A DNA stretch of 64,000 bases from Bordetella genomosp. 1 (GCF_002261335.1 NZ_NEVL01000006.1:248001-312000); one strand, 5' to 3'; counted from the first letter of the stretch, positions 9,520 through 18,608 are shown. The notes: a model not told the origin generated them from the letters alone. Translations and numbers: made by a program.

Positions 9520-10500
9520 ATGAAGACTGCCCTCATTGCCCTTGGTGTATCTCTTGCCGGCGCCCTCGCGCTGGCTGCCCCGGCCAGCGCCCAGAACGGC
9601 TATCCCACACGTCCCATCACGCTGGTCGTGCCCTTCCCGCCCGGCGGCGCCACCGACGTGCTCGGCCGCGTCGTGGCGCAGAAGCTCGGCCAGGAACTCG
9701 GCCAGACCGTGGTGGTGGAAAACCGCGCCGGCGCGGGCACGGCCATCGGCGCGGCGTACGTCGCGAAGGCGGCGCCGGATGGCTACACGCTGCTGGTGAG
9801 TTCGGGCACCACGTTCACCGTGAACCCGGCCATCCAGAGCAACCTGCCCTACGACCCGGTCAAGAGCTTCGAGCCCATCGGCATCGTGGGCCGCACCGGC
9901 CTGGCGTTGCTGGCCAATCCCAAGGTGCCGGTCAAGGATCTCAAGGAAATGGTGGCCTACGTAAAGGCGCGCGGCAACGAACAGCCGCCCTACGGCTCGT
10001 TCGGCGCGGGCACCACCGCGCACTTCGTGGGCGAGGCGTTCCTGTCGGCGGCCAACATCAAGATGACGCACGTGCCGTACAAGGGCAGCTCGCCCGCGAT
10101 GACCGACCTGATCGGCGGCCAGATCCCGTTCTCGGTCGACACCGTGTCGGCCGCGCTGCCGCAGAGCAAGCAGGGCAAGGTGCGCGTGATCGCCGTGTCC
10201 GCGCCCAAGCGCTCCGCCTTCCTGCCCGACGTGCCGACCTTCGCCGAGCAAGGCTATCCCGACGTCGCGATGGACACCTGGCTGATGCTCACCGCGCCGC
10301 GCGGCCTGCCCGCCGACGTGAAGACCCGGCTGGAGTCGGCGCTGCGCGCCACGATAGACTCGCCCGACGTGCGCAAGAGCCTGGAGGCGCAGGGTTTCGA
10401 GCCCGCATTCTCGAGCGGCGCCGAAGGCGAAGCCCTGATCCAGAAAGAACTGCCGCTGATGCGCGAGGTCGCGCAGCGCGCCAACATCAAACTCGATTGA
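9520..10500 (+). CDS. Bug/TctC-family periplasmic solute receptor
   Basis: A 326-residue complete Bug receptor. The signal peptide ends APASAQ. The mature protein starts with the hallmark YPTRPITLVVPFPPGGATD, then ENRAGAGTAIGA, AAPDGYTLL, THVPYKGSSPAM and VRVIAVSAPKRS. It is expected to bind a carboxylate or amide in the periplasm. No TctA/TctB genes are nearby, as is usual for orphan Bug receptors. It lies between dsdA and the amidase with short gaps, which suggests its ligand is a substrate of that pathway. Confidence 0.92.
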   Translation: MKTALIALGVSLAGALALAAPASAQNGYPTRPITLVVPFPPGGATDVLGRVVAQKLGQELGQTVVVENRAGAGTAIGAAYVAKAAPDGYTLLVSSGTTFTVNPAIQSNLPYDPVKSFEPIGIVGRTGLALLANPKVPVKDLKEMVAYVKARGNEQPPYGSFGAGTTAHFVGEAFLSAANIKMTHVPYKGSSPAMTDLIGGQIPFSVDTVSAALPQSKQGKVRVIAVSAPKRSAFLPDVPTFAEQGYPDVAMDTWLMLTAPRGLPADVKTRLESALRATIDSPDVRKSLEAQGFEPAFSSGAEGEALIQKELPLMREVAQRANIKLD

Positions 10501-10510
10501 AGGAAGCACA

Positions 10511-12034
10511 ATGGCCCTGGACGACTCGCTGGTCTCTCTTTCGGCGGTGGAGCTGCGCCGGCTGATCGGCGCACGCCAGCTCTCGCCGGTGGAACTGCTC
10601 GAGGCGTGCATCGCACGCGTCGAGGCCGTCAACCCGTACATCAACGCCGTGACGGCCACCGCCTACGACCGCGCCCGCGCCGAAGCGCGCGAAGCCGAAC
10701 GCGCGGTGATGGCCGGCGAGGCGCTGGGCCTGCTGCACGGCCTGCCGCTGGGCGTGAAAGACCTGGAGCCCACGGCCGGCCTGCTTACCACGTACGGGTC
10801 GCCCATCTATCGCGACCATGTGCCCACCGAGGACGTCACGCTGGTGGCGCGGCTGCGCCGCGCCGGCGCCATCGTCGCGGCCAAGACCAACGTGCCCGAG
10901 ATGGGCGCGGGCGCCAACTCGCGCAACACGGTCTGGGGCGCCACCGGCAATCCCTTCAACCCCAACCTCAACGCGGGCGGGTCGTCGGGCGGCTCGGCCG
11001 CCGCGCTCGCCAGCGACCTGTTCCCCGTGTGCACCGGCTCGGACACCGGCGGCTCGCTGCGGATTCCGGCGGCCAAGTGCGGCGTGGTGGGCTTTCGCCC
11101 CTCGCCCGGCGTGGTGCCCAGCGTGCGCAAGCTGATGGGCTGGACGCCGATCTCGGTGGTCGGCCCGATGGGCCGCACGGTGGCCGATGCCTGCCTGCAG
11201 ATGGCGGCCAGCGCCGGTCCCGACGCGGGCGACCCGCTCAGCTATCCGCTCGACCCGCTGCAGTTCCTCGCGCCCGGCAGCGCCGACCTCGGCCGCCTGC
11301 GCATCGCCTACACCGAGGACTTCGGCGTGTGCGACGTCGACGACGGCATCCGCGCCACGTTCCGCGCCAAGATCGCCGCCATGCGCCATCTGTTCGCGGC
11401 CTGCGATCCGATCGACGTCGATTTCGGCGAGGCGCATCGCTGCTTCGACGTGCTGCGCGCCGAGGCCTTCGTGGCCGGCATGCGCGATGCCTACGAAAAG
11501 GATCCCGCGAGCCTGGGCCCCAACACCCGCGCCAATTTCGAGATGGGCGCCGCGATGAGCCTGAAGGACTGCGCCTGGGCGCAATCGGAACAGACGCGCC
11601 TCATCAAGCGCTTCCAGCGCGCCTACGACGACTACGACCTGATCCTGTCGCCCACGACGCCGGTCTCGCCCTTCCCCTGGACGCAGCTGTATGCGGAAAC
11701 CATCAACGGCAAGCGCCAGGAGAATTACTACCGCTGGCTGGCGCTGACCTACGTCATCACGCTCACCACCCATCCCGCGCTCACGCTGCCCTGCGGCCGC
11801 GACCACAACGGCATGCCGTTCGGCCTGCAGATCGTCGGCCGCTTCCGCGGCGATCGCGAGGTGCTGGCCGCCGCGCAGGGCATGGAGCAGGCGTTCGCCG
11901 GCATCGCCGAGCTGCAGCGCCCGCGTCCGGATCTCGACGCGCTGAAGGCCGCCGAGCCGCCGCTCAAGTCCATCGTCACGGCCCCGCCGGTGCTCGACGG
12001 CAAGGGCAGCACGGGCAACGTGTCCGCCGTCTAG
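10511..12034 (+). CDS. Amidase signature family amidase
   Basis: A 507-residue amidase-signature enzyme. The catalytic Ser-cisSer-Lys set is visible: Lys in PLGVKDLEPTAG, the glycine/serine motif GGSSGGSAAALAS, and the nucleophile region TGSDTGGSLRIPAA. It hydrolyses an amide to acid and ammonia in the cytoplasm; the specificity is unknown. It starts ten bases after the Bug receptor gene, with AAGGAAG as ribosome site, so receptor and enzyme are probably co-translated. Together with dsdA it suggests use of an amide-linked or N-acylated amino compound. Confidence 0.9.
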   Translation: MALDDSLVSLSAVELRRLIGARQLSPVELLEACIARVEAVNPYINAVTATAYDRARAEAREAERAVMAGEALGLLHGLPLGVKDLEPTAGLLTTYGSPIYRDHVPTEDVTLVARLRRAGAIVAAKTNVPEMGAGANSRNTVWGATGNPFNPNLNAGGSSGGSAAALASDLFPVCTGSDTGGSLRIPAAKCGVVGFRPSPGVVPSVRKLMGWTPISVVGPMGRTVADACLQMAASAGPDAGDPLSYPLDPLQFLAPGSADLGRLRIAYTEDFGVCDVDDGIRATFRAKIAAMRHLFAACDPIDVDFGEAHRCFDVLRAEAFVAGMRDAYEKDPASLGPNTRANFEMGAAMSLKDCAWAQSEQTRLIKRFQRAYDDYDLILSPTTPVSPFPWTQLYAETINGKRQENYYRWLALTYVITLTTHPALTLPCGRDHNGMPFGLQIVGRFRGDREVLAAAQGMEQAFAGIAELQRPRPDLDALKAAEPPLKSIVTAPPVLDGKGSTGNVSAV

Positions 12035-12372
12035 ACGCGGCCCTCCGCCCGCGCCGGCCGGATCTCCCTGGCCGGCGCCTCCCCCAGCGCCAGCGCTGAT
12101 CGCGCTGGTTGCGCGGCCGGCGCGCCCTGCACCGGCCGCGGCCAGGCCTGCGCCGCACGCGCCTGCGTGCTGCCCTCGCGCGGCGCCACGCCGAGACCAC
12201 ACCTGCACCACACCGCCGCACCTCGGCCCGGGTAAACCCGCGGCCCGCGCCCGGCCGCGCCGCCGCGCGGCCCGCCTGTCGCTTGCGGACAATCCCAGTG
12301 CGCGCCCTGGCAAGGCGAGCGGCCGGCGGGCCGCTAACAATAGCCGCACTCCCATCCGCGTCCGGCCAGCCC
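12035..12372. other. GC-rich intergenic region with hairpins
   Basis: The 338 bases between the amidase and GST genes are extremely GC-rich with many CCGGC/GCGCC runs. The clearest structure is the inverted repeat described separately at 12051-12078. No gene is seen in any frame that looks real. Confidence 0.6.
12051..12078 (+). terminator. Inverted repeat after amidase gene, possible terminator
   Basis: GCGCCGGCC and GGCCGGCGC form a perfect nine-base stem with a ten-base loop, starting 17 bases after the amidase stop. No T-run follows, so it is either a Rho-dependent or attenuating hairpin. Confidence 0.35.
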
Positions 12373-12999
12373 ATGATCACGCTCTACGACCATCCCCGTT
12401 CCGGCAACTGCTACAAGGTGCGCCTGTTCCTGGCGCTGATCGGCGTGCCCTGTCGGCGCGAGTTCGTCGACGTGCTGGCGCGCAAGAACCAGACCGAGGC
12501 CTTCGAGCGCATCAGCGCCTGGCGCCAGGTGCCGGCCATCGAAGACGACGGCCTGGCGCTGTGGGACAGCCACGCGATCCTGCTCTACCTGGCCCAGAAG
12601 CACGCGCCGCAATGGCTCGCACCGCTGCCGCACAGCGGCCAGATGTACGCGTGGCTGTCGGTGTCGTCCAACGAGATCGCCAACAGCCTGCAACCGCTGC
12701 GCCTCACGCGCGTGGTGAGCCACGCGGAAGCCGCCCACCACCTGGGCGTGCGCGAGGAGATGCTCGACCTGGTGGGCCTGCGCCAGCGCACCGACCGCCT
12801 GCTGGAACGGCTCGAGCACCGGCTGACGCAACAGGAATGGCTGGCCGGCGTGCGCAGCGTCGCCGACCTGGCCTGCTACGGCTATTTGGCGCTGGCCGAA
12901 GAGGCCGAGATCGATATGCGTGCCTACCCGGCGCTGTCGGCCTGGCGCCGGCGCATCGAACAGCTGCCCGGCTACATCCCGCCCGGACACGCCGGCTGA
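12373..12999 (+). CDS. Glutathione S-transferase family protein
   Basis: A 208-residue GST. The thioredoxin-like N-domain begins ITLYDHPRSGNCYKVRLFL, has the cis-Pro motif WRQVPAIEDDG and the glutathione-binding LWDSHAILLYLA; an all-helical C-domain follows, ending YPALSAWRRRIEQLPGY. It probably conjugates or isomerises an intermediate in the cytoplasm. It sits between the amidase and an MFS symporter in the same direction, 338 bases after the amidase, so it may have its own promoter. Confidence 0.85.
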   Translation: MITLYDHPRSGNCYKVRLFLALIGVPCRREFVDVLARKNQTEAFERISAWRQVPAIEDDGLALWDSHAILLYLAQKHAPQWLAPLPHSGQMYAWLSVSSNEIANSLQPLRLTRVVSHAEAAHHLGVREEMLDLVGLRQRTDRLLERLEHRLTQQEWLAGVRSVADLACYGYLALAEEAEIDMRAYPALSAWRRRIEQLPGYIPPGHAG

Positions 13000-13039
13000 A
13001 CGCCCCCCATACCAACAACAACATCACATCGAGGAAAAC

Positions 13040-14353
13040 ATGGACGCGATCCCCAACGCGGGCGCCGTGGCGGCGCCTGCCCACAAGCCGAATCTGTTGC
13101 GCGTGTCCGTCGCCACCGTGGTCGGCACGGCCGTCGAGGCCTTCGACTTCCTGGCCTACGGCACCGCGGCGGCGCTGGTGTTCAACAAGATCTTCTTCCC
13201 GCAGTTCGACCCGCTGACCGGCACGCTGGCCGCGTTCGCGGCCTTCGCCAGCGGCATGCTGGCGCGTCCGATCGGGGGCATTCTGTTCGGCCACTTCGGC
13301 GACCGCATCGGGCGCAAGTCCATGCTCACGCTCAGCCTGCTGATGATGGGCATCTGTACCGTGCTCATCGGGCTGCTGCCCACCTACGCGCAGATCGGCG
13401 TCTGGGCGCCGATCCTGCTGGTGCTGCTGCGTGTCGGCCAGGGGCTGTCGTTCGGCGGCGAGATGGGCGGCGCGATGCTGATGGCGGTGGAGCATGCCCC
13501 GCCGCGCTGGAAGGCGCTGTTCGGCAGCCTGCCGCTGGTGGGCGCGCCGCTCGGCATCCTGCTGTCGGTCGGCGCCTTCGCGCTGGTCACGCGGCTGCCC
13601 GAGGCCGACTTCCTGTCGTGGGGCTGGCGCCTGCCCTTTCTCGCCAGCGCGGTGCTGATCGTGGTGGGCTTCCTGATCCGCCGCGGCATCGACGAGTCGC
13701 CGGACTTCGCCCGCGTGAAGTCGCAACGCACCCAGGTCAAGCTGCCGGTGGCGGAGCTGGTGCGCAAGCACGGCAAGGCGCTGCTGCTGTGCATCGGCTG
13801 CAAGCTGGCCGAGGTCACGCTGATCTACACCTTCCTGGTGTTCTCGGTGTCGTACGCCGTGTCGACGCTGGGCTTTGCGCGCAGCGATGCCCTGCACGCG
13901 CTGCTGTATGGCGCGGCGGTGCTGACCTTCACGATTCCGCTGTTCGGCGTGCTGGGCGACCGCTACGGCGCGCGCCGCGTGTGCGGCTGGGGCGGCATGC
14001 TGCTGGCGCTGATGGCGATCCCGATCTTCATGGCGGTGGGCAGCGGCTCGCTGTTTGCCTACAGCGTGGCGGTGTTCCTCGCCATGGCGCTCAACTACGC
14101 CATGATGATCGCGCCGCAATCCAGCCTCTACGCCGCGCAGTTCCCGGCCGAGCTGCGCTATTCGGGACTGTCGATCGGCGTGCAGTTCTCGGCGGCCATC
14201 GGCGGCGGGCTCGCACCCATCGTCTCCGCCATGCTGGTGGCGAAGTTCAGCAGCATCGTGCCGGTGGGCGCCTATCTCGCCGTGCTCGGCGTGGTCGCGG
14301 GCACCTCGGCCTTCCTGATGAAACCGGCCGGACGCGAACGGCGCGGCGAATGA
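13040..14353 (+). CDS. MFS transporter, metabolite:H+ symporter type
   Basis: A 437-residue, 12-helix MFS protein of the MHS (ShiA/ProP/KgtP-like) group. The hallmark VGTAVEAFDFLAYGTAAALVFN and the loop FGHFGDRIGRKSML between helices 2 and 3 are present, then LLRVGQGLSFGGEMGG and RRGIDESPDF after helix 6. It likely imports an organic acid or related solute with protons. A strong ribosome site (GAGGAAAA) precedes it. It ends the presumed dsdA operon and converges on the AraC gene. Confidence 0.85.
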   Translation: MDAIPNAGAVAAPAHKPNLLRVSVATVVGTAVEAFDFLAYGTAAALVFNKIFFPQFDPLTGTLAAFAAFASGMLARPIGGILFGHFGDRIGRKSMLTLSLLMMGICTVLIGLLPTYAQIGVWAPILLVLLRVGQGLSFGGEMGGAMLMAVEHAPPRWKALFGSLPLVGAPLGILLSVGAFALVTRLPEADFLSWGWRLPFLASAVLIVVGFLIRRGIDESPDFARVKSQRTQVKLPVAELVRKHGKALLLCIGCKLAEVTLIYTFLVFSVSYAVSTLGFARSDALHALLYGAAVLTFTIPLFGVLGDRYGARRVCGWGGMLLALMAIPIFMAVGSGSLFAYSVAVFLAMALNYAMMIAPQSSLYAAQFPAELRYSGLSIGVQFSAAIGGGLAPIVSAMLVAKFSSIVPVGAYLAVLGVVAGTSAFLMKPAGRERRGE

Positions 14354-14369
14354 AGGGCCGCCCGGCGCG

Positions 14370-15374
14370 CTAGGAGGCGGGCCGGGCCGTCTCGCGATAG
14401 CGATTGGGCGGACAGCCGAAGCGCTGCTGGAAGCGGCGGCTGAAATGGCTGGCATCCTGGAACCCGCACGACAGCGCGATGTCCTTGACCGGCACATGCC
14501 CCTTGCGCGGATCCTCGAGCGCCGCGCGCGCGAGCTGCAGCCGGCGCTCGCGCACGTATTGGTTGTATTGCGTGCCCTGCATCTGGAACAGCCGGTGCAC
14601 CCAGCGGCTCGAGGCGCGCAATGCGCGCGCCACGCCCGCCACCGAGAGGTCCGTGTCGGCGATGTGCGCATCCAGATAGCTGGTGAGCGCCTGCCAGCTC
14701 TCGATCGGGCCGCGCTGCGCATCGGGAATCTGCTCCAGCGCCTGGCTGGTGTAGATCGCCGCCAGCAGCGAGATCAGCGCCTGCTCGGCAAACATGCTCG
14801 AGGCGGGGCTGGTGTCGGCCTCGTCGAAAAACACATGATCGAGGCAGCGATGCGCGGTGCGCACCATCGGCAGCGCGGCCGCGGCCCGCTGCGCGGTGAA
14901 CTGCGAGCTGTCGTGCAGGTGCATGCCGAGCAGGTGCAGCAGCGATCCCTTGATCACCACGAGGTGGGAGTCGGTCAGCATGCGCACCTCCGACGGCAGC
15001 GCCGTGGTGCGGAAGATGATGTCGCCGGTTTCGACCGGCAGGCTGGCGCCGTTCTGGGTGATCACGCCGCGGCCTGCGATGATGAAACTCGCCAGGAACT
15101 CCGCCTGCAGCGCATCGGCCGCGTGCTCCGCACGGTGCTGGACCGCGATCGGCGTGGATTCGAGGTTCACCGCCAGGCCGCCGGCGCGCAGCCGACAGGC
15201 CTGCAGCTGCAGGCGCGGATGCATGGTGAGCGCGCGGAAGTCGCCCGGCAGCACCAGCTTGTCGAGCTGGGCCTTGTAGCCCGAGAGCTCGGCCTCGTAG
15301 AACGGCCGGAACCGCGGGGCGAAATTGAGGTCCGGCTCGGGCGAGGCGGACGGAGCGGAAGACAGGGCGTGCAT
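14370..15374 (-). CDS. AraC-family transcriptional regulator
   Basis: A 334-residue AraC regulator. The N-terminal part looks like the AraC-binding-like domain of the FeaR/XylS group (RFRPFYEAELSGYKAQLDKLVLPGDF). The C-terminal pair of helix-turn-helices reads LSVAGVARALRASSRWVHRLFQ and VPVKDIALSCGFQDASHFSRRFQQRFG. The start at 15374 was chosen; an in-frame extension to 15434 is possible. It is divergent from the class II aldolase gene and convergent with the MFS gene, so either could be its target. Confidence 0.85.
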   Translation of the reverse strand: MHALSSAPSASPEPDLNFAPRFRPFYEAELSGYKAQLDKLVLPGDFRALTMHPRLQLQACRLRAGGLAVNLESTPIAVQHRAEHAADALQAEFLASFIIAGRGVITQNGASLPVETGDIIFRTTALPSEVRMLTDSHLVVIKGSLLHLLGMHLHDSSQFTAQRAAAALPMVRTAHRCLDHVFFDEADTSPASSMFAEQALISLLAAIYTSQALEQIPDAQRGPIESWQALTSYLDAHIADTDLSVAGVARALRASSRWVHRLFQMQGTQYNQYVRERRLQLARAALEDPRKGHVPVKDIALSCGFQDASHFSRRFQQRFGCPPNRYRETARPAS

Positions 15375-15560
15375 TGCAGGACGGACACGAGCGGCGCGGG
15401 CCCGGCGCCCGCGTTTCATTGTATCGGCCGGCACATCGCAGGCACCTGCCGTTTACCCTAGGTCGTGTCACTCTTGGACAAGCGCAGTGCGCCTGCGGTC
15501 AATCGCATGCACGGCGGGCCACGGTGTAATGCCACACCAGTCCTTCATCAGGAGACGAGT

Positions 15561-16316
15561 GTGGACGACAAGCAGCTGCAATCCGACGCGTTTTTCCAGC
15601 GCTCGGCCAACAAACTCGATTTCGGCAACTGGACCGAGCAGGAAAAGATCGCCCTGAGCTGTCGCATCCTGGCCAGCGAGGGACACTCCGAGACGCTGGC
15701 CGGCCAGATCACGGTGCGCAACGAGGACGGCACCTACTACACCACGGCGCTGGCCCAGGCCTTCGACGAGGTGCGTCCCGAGAAGCTGATCCGCATCAAC
15801 GAAAACATGGAGGTGCTGGAGGGCGAGGGCGTGCCCAACCCGGCGGTGCGCTTTCACTTCTGGGTCTATCGCGCGCGGCCCGACGTGCGCTGCATCATCC
15901 ACACCCATCCGCCCTATGTGTCGACGCTGTCGATGACCGGCCGTCCGCTGGTGGTTTCGCACATGGACGCGACGCCGTTCCACAACGATTGCGCCCACCT
16001 CGCCGAGTGGCCGGGGCTGCCCATCGCCGACCAGGAAGGCGTGATCATCTCGGCGGCGCTGGGCCGCAAGCGCTGCGTGCTGCTGGCCAACCATGGTTTT
16101 CTCGCCGCCACCTCGTCGGTGGAGGAAACGCTCTACCTGTCGGTGCTGATCGAACGTGCGGCGCGAAACCAGTTGCTCGCGGCCTCGGCCTACGGCGAAG
16201 TGCGCCCGGTCGACGACGCGCTCGCCGCCGAGTCGCACGATTTCCTGCTCAAGCCCAGCATCGTGCGCGCGAGCTTCGCGATGTTTGCACGCCGCATCGA
16301 GCGGCGCCCGGGCTGA
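15561..16316 (+). CDS. Class II aldolase/adducin family protein
   Basis: A 251-residue class II aldolase-like protein. The zinc ligands appear as CIIHTHPPYVSTLS (HxH) and a later HG in LLANHGFLAAT, together with the Glu of the early SEGHSETLAGQITVRN region. Family members cleave or epimerise sugar phosphates or decarboxylate related acids. The GTG at 15561 is preferred because AGGAG lies seven bases before it; an upstream ATG in frame lacks such a site and would add an unlike-family extension. It stands alone, divergent from the AraC regulator. Confidence 0.82.
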   Translation: MDDKQLQSDAFFQRSANKLDFGNWTEQEKIALSCRILASEGHSETLAGQITVRNEDGTYYTTALAQAFDEVRPEKLIRINENMEVLEGEGVPNPAVRFHFWVYRARPDVRCIIHTHPPYVSTLSMTGRPLVVSHMDATPFHNDCAHLAEWPGLPIADQEGVIISAALGRKRCVLLANHGFLAATSSVEETLYLSVLIERAARNQLLAASAYGEVRPVDDALAAESHDFLLKPSIVRASFAMFARRIERRPG

Positions 16317-16418
16317 GCACGCCGCCTGCGCGCAGGTGGCCGGGCGGCGCGAGGCCGGGAATGTGTGTGGCCGTGCCGCCCGCCGGCGTGCGCGCGCCGA
16401 TGGCGCGCGATACTGCGC

Positions 16419-17117
16419 TCAGCGGCCCGTCTTCACGCCGGCCGCCTCCAGGCGTTCGTACACCGCCTGGTAGCCGGCGCGCGTCATGTCGGTCTTGCGG
16501 ATGGCCTGGTCGCAGGCGGCTCGATCGTCGGGGCAGCCACTGACTGCCGGCATGTCGTTGGCCACCACGAAGTAGTCGACGACGAAGCGCGCCACATGCT
16601 TCTCGACCGGCTTGCCCGCCAGGTAGGCGGCGATGTCGGCGCGCAGCCGCGCGACGGCGGCCTCGGCCAGCGGCGTCCAGGCCTGGCATTGCGAGAGCGT
16701 CGCGGCGCCTTCGGCCCAGGCCAGCTTGCTGCAGACCAGCCACAGCGCGGGCTTCGCGCCCTCGGGCAGCACCACGCGCACGGGCACGCCGGTGGTGCCC
16801 GGCAGCGTGACCCGTCCGTCCTGCGTGCGCTCGGCCCCGGCCGGCACCTGGAACACGAGCGACTCCTCGATCACCGCCGGGAAATCCGTCGTCGGACCTT
16901 TGACGTAGGCCTGCGACACGACTTCGGCGTCCACGCGCTGGATGCCCATCTGGCGCCCGAGCATGCGCTGGTCGCCCTTCAACAGCGCATCGTGCTCCTC
17001 ACGGATACCGTATTCCAGCACCGCGTTTTCGATGGGCTTGGGGGTGTAGGCGGCCGAGGCCAGGGCGGGAGTCAGCGTGGCCAGGGCCAGGGCCAGTGCG
17101 CGGAAAGTGGGCGTCAT
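16419..17117 (-). CDS. Secreted protein of unknown function
   Basis: A 232-residue protein with a clean signal peptide (MTPTFRALALALATLTPALASA). I do not recognise the family. The mature part contains IENAVLEYGIREEHD, two Cys pairs (VCSKLAW and SQCQAW; SGCPDDRAACDQ) that may form disulfides in the periplasm, and an acidic/helical C-terminus. The start was set at the signal peptide rather than at an upstream in-frame ATG. It is isolated between the aldolase and the DUF4148 pair. Confidence 0.6.
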   Translation of the reverse strand: MTPTFRALALALATLTPALASAAYTPKPIENAVLEYGIREEHDALLKGDQRMLGRQMGIQRVDAEVVSQAYVKGPTTDFPAVIEESLVFQVPAGAERTQDGRVTLPGTTGVPVRVVLPEGAKPALWLVCSKLAWAEGAATLSQCQAWTPLAEAAVARLRADIAAYLAGKPVEKHVARFVVDYFVVANDMPAVSGCPDDRAACDQAIRKTDMTRAGYQAVYERLEAAGVKTGR

Positions 17118-17427
17118 GTGTGGTGTGTGCGTAAAAAGCCGCAAGCGTAACCCAGATGCGGCCCTTATTTGAGTCACACCTTCGGGGCGACGGTTTTGCG
17201 TTGGATGCCGGCCGGTGCCCGCCGGGTTGGCCGTGCCTGTCCACGACGAGCCAACCGAGCCGGTCGGCAGACGCCGCAGCGCAGGGTCGGACGGCCAAAG
17301 AAAAAGGCCGTGATCTTCATCACGGCCTGGCGGGAACAGCGTCGTTCAACGGCCCTGCATGCTGCCATCGGGGTGGAGAGCGCGGCAGGTCGACGACCCG
17401 CCGGGGTTCTCTGCGATGCATGGGCAA
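17118..17427. other. Intergenic region with terminator
   Basis: The 310 bases between the secreted-protein gene and the DUF4148 pair hold the hairpin terminator listed at 17297-17328. The promoter of the secreted-protein gene must lie at the left side. No gene is seen. Confidence 0.5.
17297..17328 (-). terminator. Rho-independent terminator for DUF4148 genes
   Basis: On the minus strand GGCCGTGAT / ATCACGGCC makes a perfect nine-base stem with a four-base loop, followed by a run of five T (plus three more after one base). It lies about 100 bases downstream of the DUF4148 genes and would stop their transcripts before the secreted-protein gene. Confidence 0.85.
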
Positions 17428-17742
17428 TCAACCTGCCACGGGCGGGTAGTCCAGCTCGCCGGTCGATTCGAGGCCAGCGGCGCGCGCGCTCGACAACTCC
17501 TGGCGAACCTGCGCACGCGTTACTTGCGTGCTGGTCGAGCGGGCGGCGTACACGTCGCCTTGTTCGGTGGTGGCGACCAGGCCTTCGTCACGCGCCAGCT
17601 TCAGATCGGCCACGACCTGGGCACGGGTCAGCGTGCTCGCGCTGGTATCGGCGGCGGGGTAGTCCAGTTCACCGGCCTGGGCGGCGCCGGCGAAAGCGGC
17701 GGAAACGGCAACAGCGGCAACGAGGGTCTTGAGCGAGTTCAT
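17428..17742 (-). CDS. DUF4148 domain protein, copy A
   Basis: A 104-residue exported protein: signal peptide MNSLKTLVAAVAVSAAFAG ending AAQAG, then a mature part with STLTRAQVVADLKLARDEGL and QVTRAQVRQELSSARAAG. These two similar blocks (T-R-A-Q-V) are internal repeats. The segment GELDYP occurs both right after the signal peptide and near the C-terminus. The DUF4148 family is common in Burkholderiales; its function is not established. It is nearly identical to the next gene, 89 bases away, and both face the same terminator. Confidence 0.85.
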   Translation of the reverse strand: MNSLKTLVAAVAVSAAFAGAAQAGELDYPAADTSASTLTRAQVVADLKLARDEGLVATTEQGDVYAARSTSTQVTRAQVRQELSSARAAGLESTGELDYPPVAG

Positions 17743-17831
17743 GATGGGTTCCTGATGGATTCGATTGGCTTCGGTCGAGTGTTCAGTGCGATAGCGTGAT
17801 GTCGGGCGATATCGATGCGACGTCGGCGCGA

Positions 17832-18146
17832 TCAGCCAGCCACGGGCGGGTAGTCCAGCTCGCCGGTCGATTCGAGGCCGGCGGCGCGGGCGCTCGACAG
17901 CTCCTGGCGAACCTGCGCACGCGTCACTTGCGTGGCGGCCGAGCGGGCGGCGTACACATCGCCTTGTTCGGTGGTGGCGACCAGGCCTTCGGCACGCGCC
18001 AGCTTCAGATCGGCAACGACCTGGGCACGGGTCAGCGTGCTCACGCTGATATCGGCGGCGGGGTAGTCCAGTTCACCCGCTTGGGCGGCGCCGGCGAAAG
18101 CGGCGGAAACGGCAACAGCGGCAACGAGGGTCTTGAGCGAGTTCAT
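17832..18146 (-). CDS. DUF4148 domain protein, copy B
   Basis: A 104-residue paralogue of copy A, differing at only a handful of positions (for example DISV for DTSA, ARAEGL for ARDEGL, SAA for STS). It has the same signal peptide and the same flanking ELDYP motifs. The close match including length points to a recent tandem duplication. It is upstream of copy A on the same strand and probably shares its transcript. Confidence 0.85.
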   Translation of the reverse strand: MNSLKTLVAAVAVSAAFAGAAQAGELDYPAADISVSTLTRAQVVADLKLARAEGLVATTEQGDVYAARSAATQVTRAQVRQELSSARAAGLESTGELDYPPVAG

Positions 18147-18331
18147 GATCTATTTCCTGTTCGGTTCGGAGTTTGTGTTTGCAGCGCGCCGTTGCGTGCT
18201 GCCTTGAACAGAACTTTAAAGATCGGAACGATATGCCGGTAGACGGCAAAACTTCGCCTCAGCGTCTCATTTTTAGAACGACTAGCCGCTGATTCCCCAA
18301 CACTGGCCTCAGGCCGCATTTCCAAAAATGC

Positions 18332-18372
18332 GAGTCAGACTGCAATTACGAAAATCGAGTCAGACTGCAATT
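18332..18372 (+). repeat. Two GAGTCAGACTGCAATT repeats
   Basis: Two direct copies (18332-18347 and 18357-18372) of the GAG...GCAATT variant of the dispersed repeat, nine bases apart. The same variant recurs at 26.8-26.9 kb. Confidence 0.85.
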
Positions 18373-18389
18373 ACCGCCGCTCCGAAAAA

Positions 18390-18412
18390 CAAAGGTGTCA
18401 GACTGCATTTTT
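18390..18412 (+). repeat. GTGTCAGACTGCATTT repeat
   Basis: A single copy of the main repeat, CAAAGGTGTCAGACTGCATT followed by three T. Confidence 0.85.
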
Positions 18413-18458
18413 CCGCCAGGCGCCCTCGCACAGCGCCCACACCCACCGCACCAAAAAA

Positions 18459-18505
18459 CAAAGGTGTCAGACTACATTTTTGAAAAATGCAGTCTGACAC
18501 CTTTG
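18459..18505. repeat. Palindromic pair of the dispersed repeat
   Basis: Two 23-base copies face each other across one base, with a single mismatch (ACTACA on the left, ACTGCA on the right). The hairpin would end in TTTTT/AAAAA and could act as a two-way transcription stop. Confidence 0.88.
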
Positions 18506-18608
18506 TTCGGGGCGCCCGAGTTCAGCCCCCCTCGTCCGCGCCCCATCGACACCCGCCTCTGCCGCAGCGCGCACACCCCTCCCAAATCACCCAGGCCGCG
18601 CGCCAAAA

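Noticed and set aside
8053..10659. 868-residue minus-strand open frame
   Set aside because: It runs antisense through dsdA and the Bug receptor, is rich in Arg/Gly/His as shadows of GC-rich genes are, and matches no family.
12704..14722. 672-residue minus-strand frame opposite the MFS gene
   Set aside because: Low-complexity His/Gln/Arg composition; a shadow of the well-supported symporter gene.
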